From: an uncultured Oscillospiraceae bacterium
Lineage (GTDB): Bacteria; Bacillota; Clostridia; Oscillospirales; JAAYXM01
DNA: 6,935 nucleotides
Reading direction: 5' to 3'
NCBI GenBank assembly: GCA_934646115.1
Contig: CAKUEM010000072.1
Span: 1 to 6,935, forward strand
Position numbers and translations under genes: made by a program. Below, piece after piece: positions 6,201 through 6,935 of this stretch; the first letter of the stretch is position 1, and the number at the start of each line of letters is the position of its first letter. The notes beneath the pieces are model-generated. The model searched no databases and had not been told where the DNA came from. It saw only the letters and a program-made list of their open reading frames with translations.

Positions 6201-6935
6201 GAACGGCGGCAGCATTACCTCCACGGGCAAAAACTGGGATGCCACCGGAAGCCAGAACGCCATCAAAGACGGCGCTGCGATCTCCATTATCAACCGCAAC
6301 TACCCCGGCGGCATACCCACGGCTGAGATTACCGACGGTGCGTTCACAGCGATCGGTGACGGTGCAAAGGCCGTCAAAGCGTATGACTACACCGGCGATG
6401 CGGTTGCCGATTGGACCGATGCTGTCAATTTCGTCAACATCTCCGGCGGTATGTTCTCCAATGAGGTCCCCGCGGAGTACTGCGCAAGCGGCTATGTGCC
6501 AAAGGATAACGGCGACGGCACCTATGGCGTTATAAAATCCACCCCCGGTTCATCCGGTTCGTCCGGTTCCTCCCGCTTCTCCGGCGACCTGAGCTATAGC
6601 GTTTCCACACCCGGTAAAAGTGGGAACGGCATCGTGACCGTCAGCCCGAAGAACGCGGACAAGGGCGACAGCGTGACCGTTACCGTCAAGCCTGATGCTG
6701 GCTATGTCCTCGATAACCTCACCGTGACTCTCAAGAACGGCAACGAGCTCACGCTCGTCGACAAGGGCAACGGTGAGTACACCTTCATCATGCCTGATGG
6801 CGATGTTGATGTCAAAGCGACCTTTGTCAAGGAAGCCGAAACCAGCCCATTCCGCGATGTGTCCACCAACGCCTATTACTATGAGGCGGTCAAGTGGGCG
6901 CAGGAGAAGGGCATCACCGACGGCATCGGAAACGA
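3241..6935 (+). CDS. Secreted modular beta-helix-like surface protein with C-terminal SLH domain (cut by window edge)
   Basis: The frame is open for 1231 codons to the window end. The start MKRKSSKFLSLLLTLTILMS with cleavage expected after AYA (residue 27) is a classical Sec signal peptide. Residues 50-1097 form three large modules, each opening with YAT(L/I) and, in modules 1 and 2, LLK(N/D) then LDL(D/N)GKTL, and each closing with a GG/SGTF-like turn and a DGTY/DGTF end; the interior is rich in NGT, INGG, TITNG-type strand-turn units typical of right-handed beta-helix (pectate-lyase-like) adhesins. Then come a GSSGSSGSS linker (1103-1111), a bacterial-repeat beta domain (about 1115-1198; VTVSPKNADKGDSVTVTV, PDAGYVLDNLTV, FIMPDGDVDVKATF), and the first 29 residues of an SLH domain (PFRDV...YYEAVKWAQEKGITDG, from 1203). 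SLH domains bind pyruvylated wall polysaccharide, so the protein should sit on the cell surface; adhesion is the likely role but the ligand is unknown. AGGAGG 6 nt upstream fixes the start. Confidence 0.93.
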   Translation, partial: MKRKSSKFLSLLLTLTILMSMIPMAYAEGGEGEGASSETTNVAKVNSVEYATLAAAIAKAQDNDTVTLLKNITEDVIIDKNITLDLDGKTLTNTGTGKATISVTGGTVKVQNGSVKGGASYYNIEVAKNSSASLTLENITATAGNTGSSMIDNWGTLTINNGDYSGGLNVVKSEEGSSLIINGGKFTLDYSASGYTGVILTYGTTTIADGEFIQSVTSGKWRNPQVILAGVVEGYPSSVTVTGGTFTNKMSSQKIFHGLGKATSDNFEVSGGTFNKSVSDGFFADGYMLKANADGTYGAAGPYAARINSTGYATLKDALNASTASSTITLLKDVTVSEQLIIKAKKLDLNGKTLTSTYNMGSASGQGRYALVNEVPLTIRNGTVAVDQARAIGGYADLSLSKLNVTQKLTGGHACVAFCANNATYKITSSTTIDGAYAVANFANNATITIENSKILGAGNALYHNGTNYGLKLTVKNTTITSKDRCGVYISGSVNAQAAEDNQNGAKGYQQASFTNCTISGVNGVEVKYTDLTLDNCKVTATKETASYQQNNNGPAGVGFAVVSTDNAVNADIPKPEGIITIKGAKGSYTGVVGLGALESVKNDYAGFTDDTINISSGTFNKAVMPEYCAEGFVPIANSDGTFSVTEHKPVEVWTSYGGTKVDSYATIKEAVENLGENKMILFNSNYTLDEDFTIPTGVYFEVDAGATLTIAQGKTLTVAADAKRLNIRANAQVVNNGTILVCGAPGTSHGYVMIPSDGELTGNALSVPEGKILSKNANSYYAGEALFEITYTDGSTKLSSETIDVNSDTVQVKLLKDVTVGSWTLSQAADDFVLDLGGHTLNGSTTSSYYVLYAGVSMTIKNGTIKYNGTAGKGAICAYGGKTLTIENSVTIDGGDGICIMMQDSAPTVILNGTVTTAGEYGLTSNGSANADGNPDTCNIIVNNGATIRVPNGIAIYHPTLGTVTINGGEISGHTGVEMCAGHLVVNGGSITSTGKNWDATGSQNAIKDGAAISIINRNYPGGIPTAEITDGAFTAIGDGAKAVKAYDYTGDAVADWTDAVNFVNISGGMFSNEVPAEYCASGYVPKDNGDGTYGVIKSTPGSSGSSGSSRFSGDLSYSVSTPGKSGNGIVTVSPKNADKGDSVTVTVKPDAGYVLDNLTVTLKNGNELTLVDKGNGEYTFIMPDGDVDVKATFVKEAETSPFRDVSTNAYYYEAVKWAQEKGITDGIGN
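3388..6531 (+). repeat. Three tandem large protein modules within the surface protein
   Basis: Module 1 covers residues 50-298, module 2 residues 312-645 and module 3 residues 665-1097. Starts align as YATLAAAI, YATLKDAL and YATIKEAV; ends align as FFADGYMLKANADGTYG, YCAEGFVPIANSDGTFSV and YCASGYVPKDNGDGTYGV. Module 3 also has an internal LLKDVTV...LDLGGHTL start at 815-842, so it may be two fused modules. The repeats are diverged at DNA level and visible mainly in protein. Confidence 0.78.

Overview
The window looks like a chromosomal segment of a Gram-positive, anaerobic, probably gut-associated member of the Clostridia (Oscillospiraceae-like). The evidence is the strong AGGAGG-type ribosome binding sites with GTG and TTG starts, fairly GC-rich genes with AT-rich spacers, a c-di-GMP-I riboswitch of the clostridial sequence type, and a secreted protein ending in an S-layer homology (SLH) domain. 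This assignment is inference; no rRNA or other marker gene is present.

Layout. Positions 1-344 (minus strand) hold the first part of a Na+/phosphate cotransporter-family membrane protein. A divergent promoter region of about 200 bp follows. Next comes a plus-strand pair: wecB/mnaA, the non-hydrolysing UDP-GlcNAc 2-epimerase (541-1689, probable TTG start), then a membrane-anchored protein of unknown function (1726-2460, GTG start). A strong stem-loop terminator closes the pair at 2479-2516. Positions 2520-3240 form a long non-coding region. It contains a c-di-GMP-I (GEMM-I) aptamer (about 2624-2698), an intrinsic terminator (2738-2768), a 13-bp complementarity between aptamer core and terminator that forms a textbook antiterminator, two further terminator-like hairpins, an AT-richer stretch with no convincing gene, and a strong extended -10 promoter overlapped by an inverted repeat. 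From 3241 to the window end runs a large open gene (1231 codons and continuing) for a secreted modular beta-helix-like surface protein. Its C-terminal part carries a Ser/Gly linker, a bacterial-repeat beta domain and the start of an SLH domain.

How it may fit together. WecB supplies UDP-ManNAc, a typical precursor of the secondary cell-wall polysaccharides that SLH domains bind, so polysaccharide supply and an SLH-anchored protein lie side by side. The riboswitch between them suggests that cell-surface composition responds to c-di-GMP: base pairing predicts readthrough at low c-di-GMP and termination at high c-di-GMP. Whether it truly controls the surface-protein gene is open, because more hairpins and a separate promoter lie in between.
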